NCBI GenBank assembly: GCA_023653785.1 | Contig: JAMKCH010049163.1 | Coordinates: 19,656-83,655, forward strand | Source: Ophioderma brevispina | Lineage: Eukaryota; Echinodermata; Ophiuroidea; Amphilepidida; Ophiodermatidae | DNA: 64,000 nucleotides | Direction of reading: 5' to 3' | In this document: positions 53,940 through 64,000 of the stretch, one piece after another | Layout of the letters: each line of letters begins with the position of its first letter | Numbering within the stretch: the stretch's first letter is position 1 | Program-made: the position numbers and the translations under genes | Notes under the pieces: model-generated | Told to the model about the DNA's origin: nothing | The model's input: only the letters and a program-made list of their open reading frames with translations | The model's database searches: none

Positions 53940-54335
53940 TGCTGTGTGGGAGTGACATTGTGTCCGATGGAAAATGAGATGGGGCTTCTGAGGACAGACA
54001 GAGTGAGGGTGAGAGCGATGTGTGGTGTGAAGTTGATGATGAAAGAGATTGAAGACGCGTTGACCGGTTGTTCAAAGGGAATGGGGTACATTTTTTTGGG
54101 GGGGGTTTTAATGGGTACTATTGCTGAGGATGGATGACGGGCCTGTTTTAAAATGTCTTTTTTTTTGAGTTTTGAGGTGGCGGTTGAGGAGCGGACACAG
54201 GAATACATGGAAGAACAACTGGAGGAGAGTGGGAGGGTTTGGTTTTAGGAATGGAGGATGGAATGAATCGGCAAAGTGGTGGGAGGAAGTAAGGGCGATT
54301 GCTGTGGTGCTGAGTGTACACTCTGGCCCCCCCAT
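53940..54335 (+). pseudogene. RTE-like LINE ORF2 C-terminal remnant
   Basis: Frames on + carry typical LINE tail text with indels: ENEMGLLRTDRVRVRAMCGV followed by KLMMKEIEDAL, then in other frames KGMGYIFLGGVL (for a VRWYGHVLR-like segment), HRNTWKNNWRRV and NESAKWWEEVRAIAVV. The order matches the 3' end of RTE-like endonuclease-RT proteins. It lies about 270 bp outside the DIRS-2 left end. Confidence 0.72.
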
Positions 54336-54606
54336 TCACGGGGACAAAACTGACTTAAAACTTTGCTTACTACTACTACTAAGTAGTGTAGGATTAAAAA
54401 ATGTTAGGCAATCCAATCATGGGCACTTTGTTTGTACTCACCATTACCCTTCAATTGATGATCATCTTGCTGATATACTATTTCCGACACTTCCTTCCAA
54501 CTCAAACATTTCCGACAGTGTACTTAGGCTGAAATTAATGTTTTTTAACAAATAGATTTAACATATCTTTAACAGTATTTACATGGTAGATTTTAGAACC
54601 AAAATA

Positions 54607-54800
54607 ATTAGTCAAAAACACATTATGTTTTATAAATCATATAACTGAGGCTGATTCCTTTCCAATGTTTACTGAAATATATGCAGTTCCCTTCGGAGAA
54701 AGTGGAATGCCCCAAATACCTATTTTAGCACCCTAAAAGATGCAATGGTCTCGACCAGTGACCCATGTCACACCCTGTCGACCATGCCTCTTTCTTTCCC
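54607..54800. repeat. DIRS-2 left terminal repeat
   Basis: 54664-54800 (TGTTTACTGAAATATATGCA ... GGTCTCGACCAGTGACCC ... CTGTCGACCAT) is the inverse of 61318-61452. The outer part 54607-54672 is the inverse of 54879-54940. Confidence 0.9.
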
Positions 54801-54878
54801 AAATTTCCGTTTTGGCTCGGAGCACACGGAAACCGCATCACATATCATGCTGTGGGGCCGGGCCTGGCAGCGTGAAGT

Positions 54879-54990
54879 CAACATTGGAAAGGAAATCAGC
54901 CTCAGATTAGGATTTAAAAAAAACAATGTGTTTTTTGACTAAAATCATTACACTGAGCTTATTTTCTCTTTAAACCCATGTTGAATGTAA
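54879..54990. repeat. DIRS-2 internal complementary region
   Basis: The first part, AACATTGGAAAGGAAATCAG..CAATGTGTTTTTTGACTAAAA, is the inverse of 54607-54672 (left outer end). The second part, from about 54945, AATCATTACACTGAGCTTA..TTTAAACCCATGTTG, resembles the inverse of 61450-61490 (right outer end). The two meet where the element ends would be joined in a circle. Confidence 0.82.
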
Positions 54991-55237
54991 TAATTTCAAT
55001 CCACACCAGACTGGCTCACTTCAGGTCGGAGGTGCGCATGATATCTCAGAGCGGTCAAAGGATGTAGCCAAAGGCGAGACATGTACACTAACATAAGAAA
55101 CATATGTTAAAGTGGCCTTAATATGCAATAACATAAAATTGGGACATAGATGCTCACCTGACATAATACGGAATACTCCGGGGCGACGTCATAGTCGGTA
55201 ACCTGTTTGGGAGACTTTATGTATAGTGCAGATAATT

Positions 55238-56250
55238 TTAGTGGCTTTTTTCTGCAGGAGAGCCCTCGCCACGTTCTCTTTTGGAGTTTCCACGTTTCGG
55301 TAGTACAAACACCAACGAAAACGTTGGGTGGGGCCCTCCACGACATCGCTTCACAGATATTCGCAATGCTGATCCTGCGGTGATAGGCCCAAGATGTGTG
55401 ATATTCCGCACAGAATGGGCTCGAGCTTGAGAAGCTCCTACCACCGCGTGGGAATCATTAATTACAGCGCTTATCCATCTAGCAATCGTCGCCTGAGACG
55501 CGGACTCATGGGGGGATGCGTGTGTAAGAAACAACGAATCGTTTGAGCCCTTGAGTGGTTCAGTTTTACGTTTGTAGTACTCAAGGGCTCGGACGGGACA
55601 CCACAGGTGATCTTCCCGCACCGAAGAGTGACATGCAATTCGGGGTAAGATAATTGTTGAGTGTCGGAATGAGAATGACTCGTTCTTGGCCAGAAAATCC
55701 GGCCTAAGGAACAATTTGACCCTGTCCCGGGAGAAATCCGATGCAGAGATAGAAATGTTTTTAATCTCTGAACATCGTCTCCCGGAGGCGAGAGCGACCA
55801 GGAAGGCTGTCTTAATAGTGACATGTTTTAGTGACGCGTCTGCCATCGGTTCGAATGGCAGCTTCACTAAATAGTCTAAGACAGTATTAAAGTCCCAGGG
55901 TGGGACCACCTTCCTGGCCGGGGGTCGTGTGTTAAACATCCCCTCTAGAAGGAGACGGATCGATCCATCATCATTAATGGTCGATCCATCATCGAAACCT
56001 CTATGGATCGCTAGGATAGCAGACTTGTAGTTTGACTGTTGAACATTCAAGTCCGTTGTCAAAGCGATCAGTAAGGAAGTCAGCAATCTCGGCTACAGAT
56101 GCTCGAGTCGGAGAGACTTCTCTTCGCTCACACCAGCGGAAGTAGGGCCCAAGGCGCTTACTGTAAGCGTCCAGGGTAGATCTTCTTCTTCCCGCTGATA
56201 TGAGTGAGGCAGCCCTCTGTGAAAAGCCCGAATCTCGGCATCGTTGCCGG
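55238..56250 (-). pseudogene. DIRS-2 tyrosine recombinase
   Basis: Integrase of the element, cutting and rejoining through a Tyr-DNA link. The core-binding part (about 56250-56010) reads RSTLDAYSKRLGPYFRWCER. The catalytic part (56086-55238, 282 residues open) holds ALASGRRCSEI (first Arg, near residue 103), a Lys-containing beta region and ARAHSVRNI (H-x-x-R, residues 224-227). After residue ~240 the homologous text moves to another frame, in which a segment with adjacent tyrosines (LYYRNVE) would supply the nucleophile, so a frameshift removes it from the ORF. A second shift lies at about 56090. Confidence 0.9.
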
Positions 56251-56600
56251 ATAATGGCCATGCAGTCAACGCTAGATGTTCCAGCGACAGAGTGGCGCTC
56301 CCCCCGTCCGGAAGTGATATTAGATCCAGACGGGTCGGTAGACTCAGCGGCGGAGCCGCCAAGCGATCCACCATTGGCCGAAACCACAGGTGTTTCGGCC
56401 AAAAGGGAGCTATGAGGATCACACGGCACGCCTCCCGCCCAATTTTCGAAACTACATGATGTAGGATCGGAATTGGTGGGAAGGCATGGGCCGCGATCCC
56501 CGACCAGTCCATCGCCAGAGCGTTGACTGCGTACGCACCCGAGTTGTGAGTCCGGGTGCAGTACAGAGGGAGCTGGTGACTCAGGTGTGAGGCGAACAGA
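56093..56600 (-). pseudogene. DIRS-2 linker region between RNase H and recombinase
   Basis: Reads IDLFASHLSHQLPLY just after the TAG at 56606-56608, then AMDWSGIAAHAFPPIPILHH and VILIAPFWPKHLWFRPMVD. This block is conserved between the two DIRS copies here and lies after RNase H in DIRS pol. No separate activity assigned. Confidence 0.75.
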
Positions 56601-56605
56601 TCGAT

Positions 56606-56940
56606 CTACGGGGTGTACAACTTCTCGAAGATCTTCTGAACGACATCTCGGTTCAGTAACCATTCCGAGGCCGTCGTCCTGCCGCGAGACAGATCGTCGG
56701 CAAGGAAATTGACGGCCCCCGGAATATGGACTGCGGACAGCGTGATGGCCCAGTCTCGACACCACGCTATGATACGCATGGCATCGTGACACAGGGACCG
56801 GGACCGAGTCCCGCCCTGTTTGTTGATGTAGGCCACCACGGTGGAGTTGTCCGTCTGTACCAGGACACTGGAGTCGGTCACCATCGCCTCGAAGTGAGCT
56901 AGTGTTCGTTCCACTGCCCACAATTCAAGGCGATTGACAT
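56606..56940 (-). pseudogene. DIRS-2 RNase H domain
   Basis: Open for 105 residues: LWAVERTLAHF-like start (MWAVERTLAHFEAMVTDSSV), LVQTDNSTVVAYINKQGG with the catalytic Asp in TDN present, then HIPGAVNFLADDLSRG with the last acidic region. It ends at an in-frame TAG (56606-56608) where the continuing protein would proceed into IDLFAS. Family role: degradation of the RNA template strand. Confidence 0.88.
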
Positions 56941-57072
56941 GGGCGCATGCCTCGGTCTGGGACCACGTCCCCGAGGTACCGAGGTCTAGGGTAAACCCTC
57001 CCCAACCCGACTTCGACGCGTCCGTCGTGATTACTACATCGACAGGAGGCGCGGGGAAAGAAATTCCCCGAG

Positions 57073-57960
57073 TCAGGTTGGGGCGGTGAGACCACCATGC
57101 CAGGTGCTCCCGGACCTCCGCGTTGACGGGGATCGGACGGGGATCGGACGGGAGTCTGGGTGCTTGATCGGCCTGTAATGCCGTCCGAGGTGCAATTGAA
57201 GCATCCTCATGTGGAAGCGACAGTACGGGACAAGATCGACGAGACTGGCCATCAAGCCTAGAAGGCGAAGCCAGTCTCGAGCGGGGGCCTGACTGAGCAT
57301 GGCCATGGAGGTCGCGGTTCGAATGACAACCTCCACCCGCTCGGCCGTCGGTTCTGCAATGCCCGGAAGGAGTTGCAGCCGTGCACCCAGATATCTCAGG
57401 TCTTGAGAGGGGGCTAGGCTCGATTTGTTGAAGTTGACAATAAAGCCCAGCCTCTGCACAACCTGAATGGTACGACTGACCATCTCTGACGTCGCCTGGG
57501 GCGACGGGCCGTAGATTAACTAGTTGTCCAGGTACATGCAGGTTGACCCCCTCTCACCTGAGGAAGGCGCCCACTTCCCGGGTCACGAATGTGAAGACCC
57601 TGGGAGAGGTGGATAGTCCGAAGGGGAGACACGTCCACTCGTACGACTGGCCCTGGATTTGGAATCTGAGCCAGCGATGGTCTGATTGTGCGACTGGGAC
57701 GTGTAGGTAGGCGTCTTTCAGATCCAAAGAGGACGCCCAGCTCCCCTTCAAAGGACAGCGCAGGATCGACACGAGAGTTTCCATCCTGAACTTTTTCGGC
57801 TTGATGAACTGATTCAGAGGCTTCAAAGTTCAGGATGGGACGCTAATCCCCGGTCTTCTTGGGGGCCAAGAAGAACATCAACCAAAACCCCTTGGTGAAA
57901 GGGGGGTCGACCGGGGAGATGGCACCCTTCGCCAACAGGGCCGAGACCTCTGCCAGAAGA
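57073..57960 (-). pseudogene. DIRS-2 reverse transcriptase with mutated catalytic box
   Basis: The order of motifs is intact: FTKGFWLMFFLAPKKTGD (about 57900-57846), KPLNQFIKPKKFRMETL (57823-57773), SLDLKDAYLHVPVAQSDHRW (first catalytic Asp region), CLPFGLSTSPRVFTFVTREV, then the YLDD box, here MYLDN followed by TAG (57534-57520), then QRLGFIVNFNKSSLAPSQDL and ARDWLRLLGLMASL. Compared with DIRS-1 (YLDDW), two codons differ by G-to-A. A second TAG at 57843-57845 replaces the Trp of GDWRP. A one-base shift precedes KPLNQF. RT activity would be lost. Confidence 0.92.
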
Positions 57961-58156
57961 ACTTGGTTCTTCGGCTCCCCCGGAAGCGGGGTGGGTCTCG
58001 GCCGAGAAGTCGCCAGGGGTGTCGCGGTGAATTCTATTCAATACCCCCGTTCCACCAGACTCAGCACCCAAGGTGCGGGAGAAATGGCTGGCCATTCCCA
58101 CACGTAAGAAGTCAAGCGGCCGCCCACCGGAGGTGGAAGGGCTCCCTCCCGTGCCC

Positions 58157-60721
58157 TCAGGATTTAGACTGCTTCCCCTTCCCAGGCGCCTTGCTTTTGG
58201 GAGCGGGGTGAGTCTTCGTCATGGCCCCGGACTTCTGAGAAGAAGTTGCCGGGGCTGCGGGCTTCTTGGGTGGCTGAGCCTGGGTCGGCTTCGCCATGGC
58301 GACACGGCCAGAAGAAGAGGAGCGGGAACGCTTCTTCTTCTTCTTAGCCGAAGACCTCCCTGAGGAGATCTTCGCCTGAGCCTCCTTGAGCGCCTGCTCT
58401 GACTCTACGCGCTCCGCTGAGGCAAGCAAGGAGTCACTGAATGAGCCTCCGAAGAGGACATCCCGCGACTCCGGCTTGGTTTTAGAAACCTCCGATGCGA
58501 GATCGGAGCTCAGGGTGCGTAGAGTAAAGCAGGCGTTCTCGCGCCGCAGGAAGCTGAGGCGACGTGCCAGAGACATTGAGACCTCTGTCTGCCTCGTCAC
58601 TAGCGATGCTAGGATGGTTAAGGCATCAGAGGCCTCCGGGGAGGTAGCTCCTCCCTCGCCCAACGAGGATCTGAGTTCGTGGGCAAGAACCATAGAAAAA
58701 GCCCCTAGACGAATGCCAGAGGTCACCGCCAGGTCTAGGTGTCTCAACTGATCCTCCCAAAAGGGGGAGAATGTAGTCGGGACAGCCTTGCCCGTTGGCA
58801 ACTTGGCCGCTAGGTCGAGATCTATGGTAGGAGTCCTCAGGAAGGAGTTAAAATCTCCTTCGGTAGTTCTCAACGACTTGGCGAAAGTTTTCACCGGGTA
58901 CGATGAGAGCTTCTGAGGAACCTCCCCGGAACGCTTCCACAGTAGACCAACGTCGGTCGGGAGCGTCAATGCCTGGACACGTTCTGGAGGGAGGATGGGG
59001 AAGCCCAGATTGAGCTGTCCCTCCTCCGCACGCCGCTCAGGCGTGCAAGGCAGGCCAAGACTTTCAGTCGCCCTACGCAGCACGTGAGGGGTGCACGCGG
59101 GTAGAGAGTCCACCTCCTCCTGCTCCGAAGTTGCCGCGGACCGAGACGACTGCAAAGGATCATCACCCATGTGAGTCTCCTCCGAGTCAGAGTCTCTCCC
59201 ACTAGCGCTGGCCTCCGAGACGACGGAGGTCTGCGGACGGTAAGAGTCCTGAGAGGACGGTGTGGCAGAAGCAGATGGAGGCGGCAGGCCAGGAACTGCC
59301 ACCTGGGCCCCCCGCGGGGACCGAGCCAACTGGCATAGGCTGGGCCGCAGGAGCCACAAGGCTCGACTGCACCCAACCCGACCCTGACGAGGGTACAGGC
59401 CGAGAAGGCGTGGGGGCGACACCCCAAGTCCCAGGTACGCTAGCCGTAGGATATTGGACGGGTACACCACCCTGCCCCGGCCCGGTACCAGGCTGTACCA
59501 CCGCAGCATGGGCACCACCCAGAAGGGTGACGAGCCGCTGCAGCAGCGGCGCAACCGACCCACTCGATAGCGGGTCGGAAGCAGCCCCGACAGCACCTGG
59601 TGCCTGCGGCTGGGCAGCCGGCGGCGGAGGCGCGGTGTGGCTATAGTCCGGTGGGGCTCCCGCAAGCGGGAGCCCCGGTCGAAAGACCATACCAGACTGT
59701 CCTACCCCAGCAGTCCAGCCCGACTGGGGTGGGTAAGCCACGTACGGGGACGCAGCGTAACCTGTAAAGGTCGGCTGCGGCGGGTACTGTGTCCCCGCAG
59801 GGGCAGGCCACGAAGGCTGCCCCGCAAGAACGCCAGCGGCGGGAGCACCCACCGGGTACCCCGCCATAGGCGGACCCGCCGCGGAAACAGGTGCAGGATA
59901 CCCAGCACCCGTGACCGCAGCAGGCGTACCCGCGTAAGAGGCCTGAGCCGACCGAGTCAGCTGGGGCATCAGCGGGGGCCAACTCGGTGGAGCACCACAC
60001 GCCACGCCCCGAAGGGCCCGGTACAGCGTGCGGAGCCAGCTGAGGTGGCACTGCATGGCTAGCCAGGCTAGCCACGCGGGGTGCAGTGAGCAAAGTCAAC
60101 ACCTGCGGCGTCCCGCCAAGGGACACCGAAGCCAACGCCCTGGGGTTTGCCGTAACAACCCCCGAAGTGATGACCACCGTGGTCGCGGTTAGGGTGCCCG
60201 AAGACACCAGAACCGTAACCACGCTAGGCAAAGACAACAGCGGCGATGGATTAGCCCCGGCGACCAGGGCATCACCATCGCCAATCACCACTACCGGAAC
60301 GCCTGCTGCCGCCAAGTCCCCAAGGGGAATTGGCAGAGCAGACCGCGTTAGCCTGCACCGGAGCAGCCCCTAGGGCTGAACCAGGCGAGCTAGCGGCCGG
60401 TGGCATGCTATAGAGGAGACCCAAAGTCGCCCCGCTAACATGCCGCGGAACAGCCGAAGCTACTCCACCTTCGGGAGCACCCAGAGCAGCAGCGGCTGCC
60501 TTGGATGAACCCCGGACCGGAGCCCGACTACCGCCCCCCTTCTCCATGGGCGCAACACGAGAGGCGTACCCATGTTCAATGGCGGCCCATTGAACGTCCG
60601 ACAGTCCGATACAAAAAGAGGAGCACCGGCTGGTGCGGGAGCACTGCCTGTGGTTGACACATAGAGGATGGGGGTCCCACTCATGAATGGACGCGGGGCA
60701 GCGTACACAATTGTGCGACAT
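58157..60721 (-). pseudogene. DIRS-2 Gag-like ORF1 with N-terminal Cys/His motif
   Basis: Likely start Met at 60721 (MSHNCVRC). Residues 5-34 form a C-x2-C, H/C-rich cluster: NCVRCPASIHEWDPHPLCVN then HRQCSRTSRCSSFC, resembling a zinc-binding fold. A Gly/Ala/Pro-rich middle (about 60500-59200) follows, spread over frames that break near 60290, 59640 and 59220. The C-terminal half is open to 58157: SLPACTPHVLRRATESLGLP, LPPERVQALTLPTDVGLLWK, FSPFWEDQLRHLDLAVTSGI and a K/S/R-rich basic tail. Structural protein of the particle by position and composition. GC content is high compared with the surrounding AT-rich DNA. Confidence 0.82.
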
Positions 60722-61317
60722 AACGGGGTGAGCGTGAGTTGCTAGATGGACAAGCGTGCTCACCAAAACCGTAAAGAAAAATAACAAAGCGTGCCGTGGA
60801 GGACTCCCGGGAGGCAACGTCGGGACTAACAAAAACCAACTCGGTAACTGAGTCACCAACGGTTAAAGAAATTTTTCAAACACAGTTTCGACATATTTTA
60901 TTAAATATACCACAAACATATAATAAAATAATAGACACATCAGCCCAGATTTATTGATAGTAAGCAGTTGCCACTAAAAATAAACAGACTCACACATAGT
61001 CAAAGGCATCCAAGGCTCACAACACGTGCGGCAATGGCTTCCTTTGTTTACCTTTTTTCCCGCTACACAGATCACATGACCGCATCGGCGGCAAAAAAAG
61101 GATACACAATAAAAGCTCTCCGACGGGCGTGAAAGTCTCCGTATATTCCGACCAGATAGAGCGCTTTATATCCAATATATAATCAAGAATATATGACAGG
61201 ATAGTAGAGTAAGTAGTAGGAGTTATTCCGTTTGAGAGACTACAGTCAGTATCAAAAAATCTCAGTTAAATTTGACTGCCAACAGGGCTGCGATGCGTCC
61301 GTCTTGACGGCTATCAA

Positions 61318-61491
61318 AAGGATTGAGAAAGAGCAATGGTCGACAGGGGCTTGTCCTGGGATCACTGGTCGAGACCATTATCTCTTTAGGTGCTAAATAG
61401 GTAGTATTTGGGGCATTCCAACTTCTCAGAAGGGAAATGCATATATTCAGTCAACATTTGGGTGTAAAGAACTCAGCTAAGTGTAATGATT
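61318..61491. repeat. DIRS-2 right terminal repeat
   Basis: 61318-61452 is the inverse of 54664-54800 with scattered changes (ATGGTCGACAGGGGC..., ATCACTGGTCGAGACCATTA, TTTGGGGCATTCCAACTTCT). Its outer ~40 bases match the second half of the ICR. Confidence 0.88.
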
Positions 61492-64000
61492 AGAGTTTTC
61501 ACAATTTTTGTACAAAGAAACATTCTCCGCTTAATCCTTTCAGATGGGGAATTTTGATGTAAAGCTTTACATCAGGGGCACAAATCAGAACTTTAACCTT
61601 TAGGGACACTTGCTGCACTGTAAGTTTCTTAAACCATGATTACATCTCTCATTAATCGATTCATTGCCACCACCCCCCCCCATCGTATGAGGCCAGACTA
61701 ATTTAAGTAGACTTTAATCAAGCAGTCTGTATTATATTACAAGTTGTGAGAGCAGCCTCCTAGGAATATACAACACATATAAAGATTGTTAAAAATTGTC
61801 AATATCTACAAAGTAAATTAAAATTTAACAACTTAATGAAGTTGTCTTACTGCCAAAGTATTAATTTCCGAGTATAAGGATGAATGGTGAAAACTCTCCA
61901 AAACATCCACTGCAGTGAGAGTTTTAGCCATTGGAGCCTTCTACCTTAACATGTGCTACAATTACAAATAATAACCTGTATGATTTGTTGCGATCTTTTT
62001 ACGGAAGTGGCCCGGGTGAAGATTTCCTCACATCGTTTCTTGCGCATGGATAGGTTGACTATGGTAAAACAGTAAGAAAAGGGTTAGTGAAAGGTCAACA
62101 TACTGATTCAAGGTAAAGTCCTGCGGGCAACGTTATTTTTATACCCCAACGTACGCAGAACCATTTTCGTGCCCCTACCCCGTGACTGACCCGATATATT
62201 TATACCGGTCCGAAACGGACGCCGGTAATTGTATGGACCGACCAGAACCCGTTGAGTCCATTGTAAACCTGAACATACGCCAATCCTAGACGGACCAAGT
62301 TTTAGACCGCTATCATTTTTGTAAAACTTTCAACAAACCAAGGCCTAAATGGACATAAATGCTACATCATGGCTGACAGGCCCACGGATGATCGGTAATT
62401 TGACAGTACCGGATCCATTGCTAGGCAAAGCTCTTTACCTAATATTTAAGTTAAACTATCCCGAATGATAGGACCATTAGAAAAATAGGATATATAAACT
62501 TACTGACCAAGCTGCAAGAAAATTTGTAACCTGAACTGACTCCCTCAAACCTAGATTATTATACCCAACCTGGATTTATTATACCCAACCGGCCCGAAAC
62601 GTAATATTATACCGCCCTTGTAACAGACACCCGAGACCCGTCCAGACGCAAACATTTTCCCCCGACCCGTTACCAACCCAAAATATTGGAAAAAAGGTGC
62701 CCCAATTGGGTTTCAGTTCTGGTCCCGATCAGTCCAGGGAAATTCAGGAATCGGGGTGAGCCACAGGTCTCTAATCAAAGCATTTAAAATTGCACTCTGC
62801 AGTTGTTTTGCTTTATTTTTTCAAATAACGTTAAAATACAAAAGGGGTTTAGACTTGATAGTCCTTAAGGATTCACACACCTGAGAAAAACTGTAGAATA
62901 TACAGGAAACCTTATAAGCCTACCTTTGACACAAGCCATGGACATCCAGACTGCTGCTGTGGAAAAGCACTCTAAAACCTGGCAATGATTTCCGGCAATA
63001 AATGGTTAACATATGTCAGAGGTTTCTAGGCTTCCACTAAGCACCCAACCTCCTCCATTGTTGCTTAAGGTTGATAGTGCTGTATTGAAGGACCAAAATA
63101 AAATATGCAACAAAATTGCAACGCCTTTCTAACGTTGATATGTTACAAAAGATTTTCTGCAAAGTTCTGCACTTGAATATGACAAAATACATCTCCAGTC
63201 CCCGGACCCGGAGTTCGTCTGCCCATTATCGTAGCCCTTACGGAACTCATACAGCATGCAATATATTAAGGGTGAATATTTGATCGGCCAAACGGTCACA
63301 TGAGGTCACAGGGCACATATGTAGGTCACCAACATGTCACCCACACCAGTCCCCTCCTTTCCACCAGTTACATTATCATAGCCCTTACGGAACTTATACA
63401 GCATGCCAATATATTAAGTTAACATTTTTGCAACAGAAGACACCACATACACACACAGACATCGACCAGAGTAATCCCATGTGCCTTCTGCAATTCTTGA
63501 AGATGACACCAAAAATTAATACAGAACAACAAACCAATACTACAAGACAGTACCCCAAAAAAGTTATAGTTTCCTATACAATTGTGACAGTATCTTTCAT
63601 TGACAGGTAAATGGACAAAAGATTTATTTATTGTTTATTATTCAATACCATGGAGTTAGTGAAAGAAGAAAGACATAGGGTCAGGGTGAGTTGGGCAGAT
63701 CCGGGAAATGAGTTGAGAAAATGCTATCAGGAACTGATAAGGAGCCACTTGGCTGTTAGTATCCGATATGATTCTGAATTTAATACAACAATATTAAGAA
63801 ATTGGTTGTCAGTATTGATTGTTTCAAGATGATGAAGAAGTGAAAGGGAATATAAGCCCAGCGATAATGCGAGGAATAAAAAAATGTGGAATGGAAATGC
63901 ATTTTTTAGCTTATTAAATCAAAGATGAAGTATGTTACAATTCTTATATAAGTACTTTAAAGTGACAGGATGGAGATTTTTTAGGATACAAATTTTCTCT
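61492..64000. other. No gene; one palindrome and one short duplication
   Basis: TGATGTAAAGCTTTACATCA (61555-61574) is a perfect 20-base palindrome. The phrase 'attatc.tagcccttacggaact.atacagcatgc' occurs at about 63225-63263 and 63371-63410, a direct duplication some 145 bp apart. The frames at 63428-63832 have no motif I recognise. Confidence 0.55.

Larger units (their letters stand above)
54607..61491 (-). mobile_element. DIRS-like retrotransposon, near full length (DIRS-2)
   Basis: About 6.9 kb on the minus strand: Gag (60721-58157), RT and RNase H (about 57960-56600), tyrosine recombinase (about 56250-55230). Inverted terminal repeats lie at 54664-54800 and 61318-61452, and outer end sequences are both represented in an internal complementary region at 54879-54990. 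The ICR reads as the reverse complement of left end joined to right end, the circle-junction arrangement of DIRS elements. No target duplication is seen, as expected for recombinase integration. It carries in-frame TAG codons and frameshifts in pol and gag, so it appears inactive. Confidence 0.93.

Noticed and set aside
55303..59665. Plus-strand frames opposite DIRS-2 (for example 58386-58751, 59260-59646)
   Set aside because: Shadows of the GC-rich minus-strand Gag and Pol. No independent motif.
63428..63832. Two adjacent short + frames as exons
   Set aside because: No conserved residues recognised, and the acceptor/donor pattern is weak.

Overview
This is a window of a large, repeat-rich animal genome, most likely a marine invertebrate and plausibly a non-vertebrate deuterostome. 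That inference rests on long introns with GT-AG borders, DIRS-type tyrosine-recombinase retrotransposons, L2/CR1-like and RTE-like LINE debris, tRNA-derived SINEs and many short TTAA-flanked and hAT-like inverted-repeat elements. Nothing looks prokaryotic. Many frames in otherwise recognisable coding blocks are broken by single-base indels. This may be decay, or uncorrected long-read error; the sequence alone cannot fully separate the two.

The one confidently recognised cellular gene is METTL16 (U6 snRNA / MAT2A-hairpin m6A methyltransferase) on the + strand. Seven exons lie at about 9.95, 11.5, 16.6, 19.8, 20.7, 24.5 and 25.7 kb, with matching splice phases for the first five. The catalytic NPPF motif is in the 19.8 kb exon and the SAM-binding loop in the 16.6 kb exon. 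Exons 3, 6 and 7 carry frame disruptions. Its introns are packed with repeats.

Layout: 0-1.3 kb, gypsy-like LTR/PBS/gag remnant (- strand). 3.1-4.1 kb, copy of a tandem-repeat-bearing family here called C. About 5.15-8.98 kb, a 5'-truncated DIRS-like element (DIRS-1, + strand) ending in its internal complementary region and right terminal repeat, abutting half of a TTAA element. 9.95-25.8 kb, METTL16, with intronic MITEs, a dead L2/CR1-like LINE (13.2-15.7 kb), a tRNA-SINE (16.9 kb), an RTE-like LINE 3' end (20.86 kb) and a family C element (22-23.5 kb). 26-48.6 kb, mainly non-coding with dispersed MITEs, two SINE copies near 31 kb and another family C element (40-41 kb). 48.6-51.1 kb, a tripartite satellite block that includes about 1.2 kb of nearly strictly alternating purine/pyrimidine DNA. 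52-53.2 kb, possible exons of an unidentified - strand gene. 53.9-54.3 kb, LINE debris. 54.6-61.5 kb, a near full-length DIRS-like element (DIRS-2, - strand) with Gag, RT, RNase H, tyrosine recombinase, inverted terminal repeats and an internal complementary region that matches its circle junction. 61.5-64 kb, non-coding with a short duplication.

The strongest system here is the DIRS pair. Both elements show the hallmark structure for recombinase-mediated integration. DIRS-2 is end-complete but its RT active site reads YLDN followed by a stop, so it looks non-autonomous.
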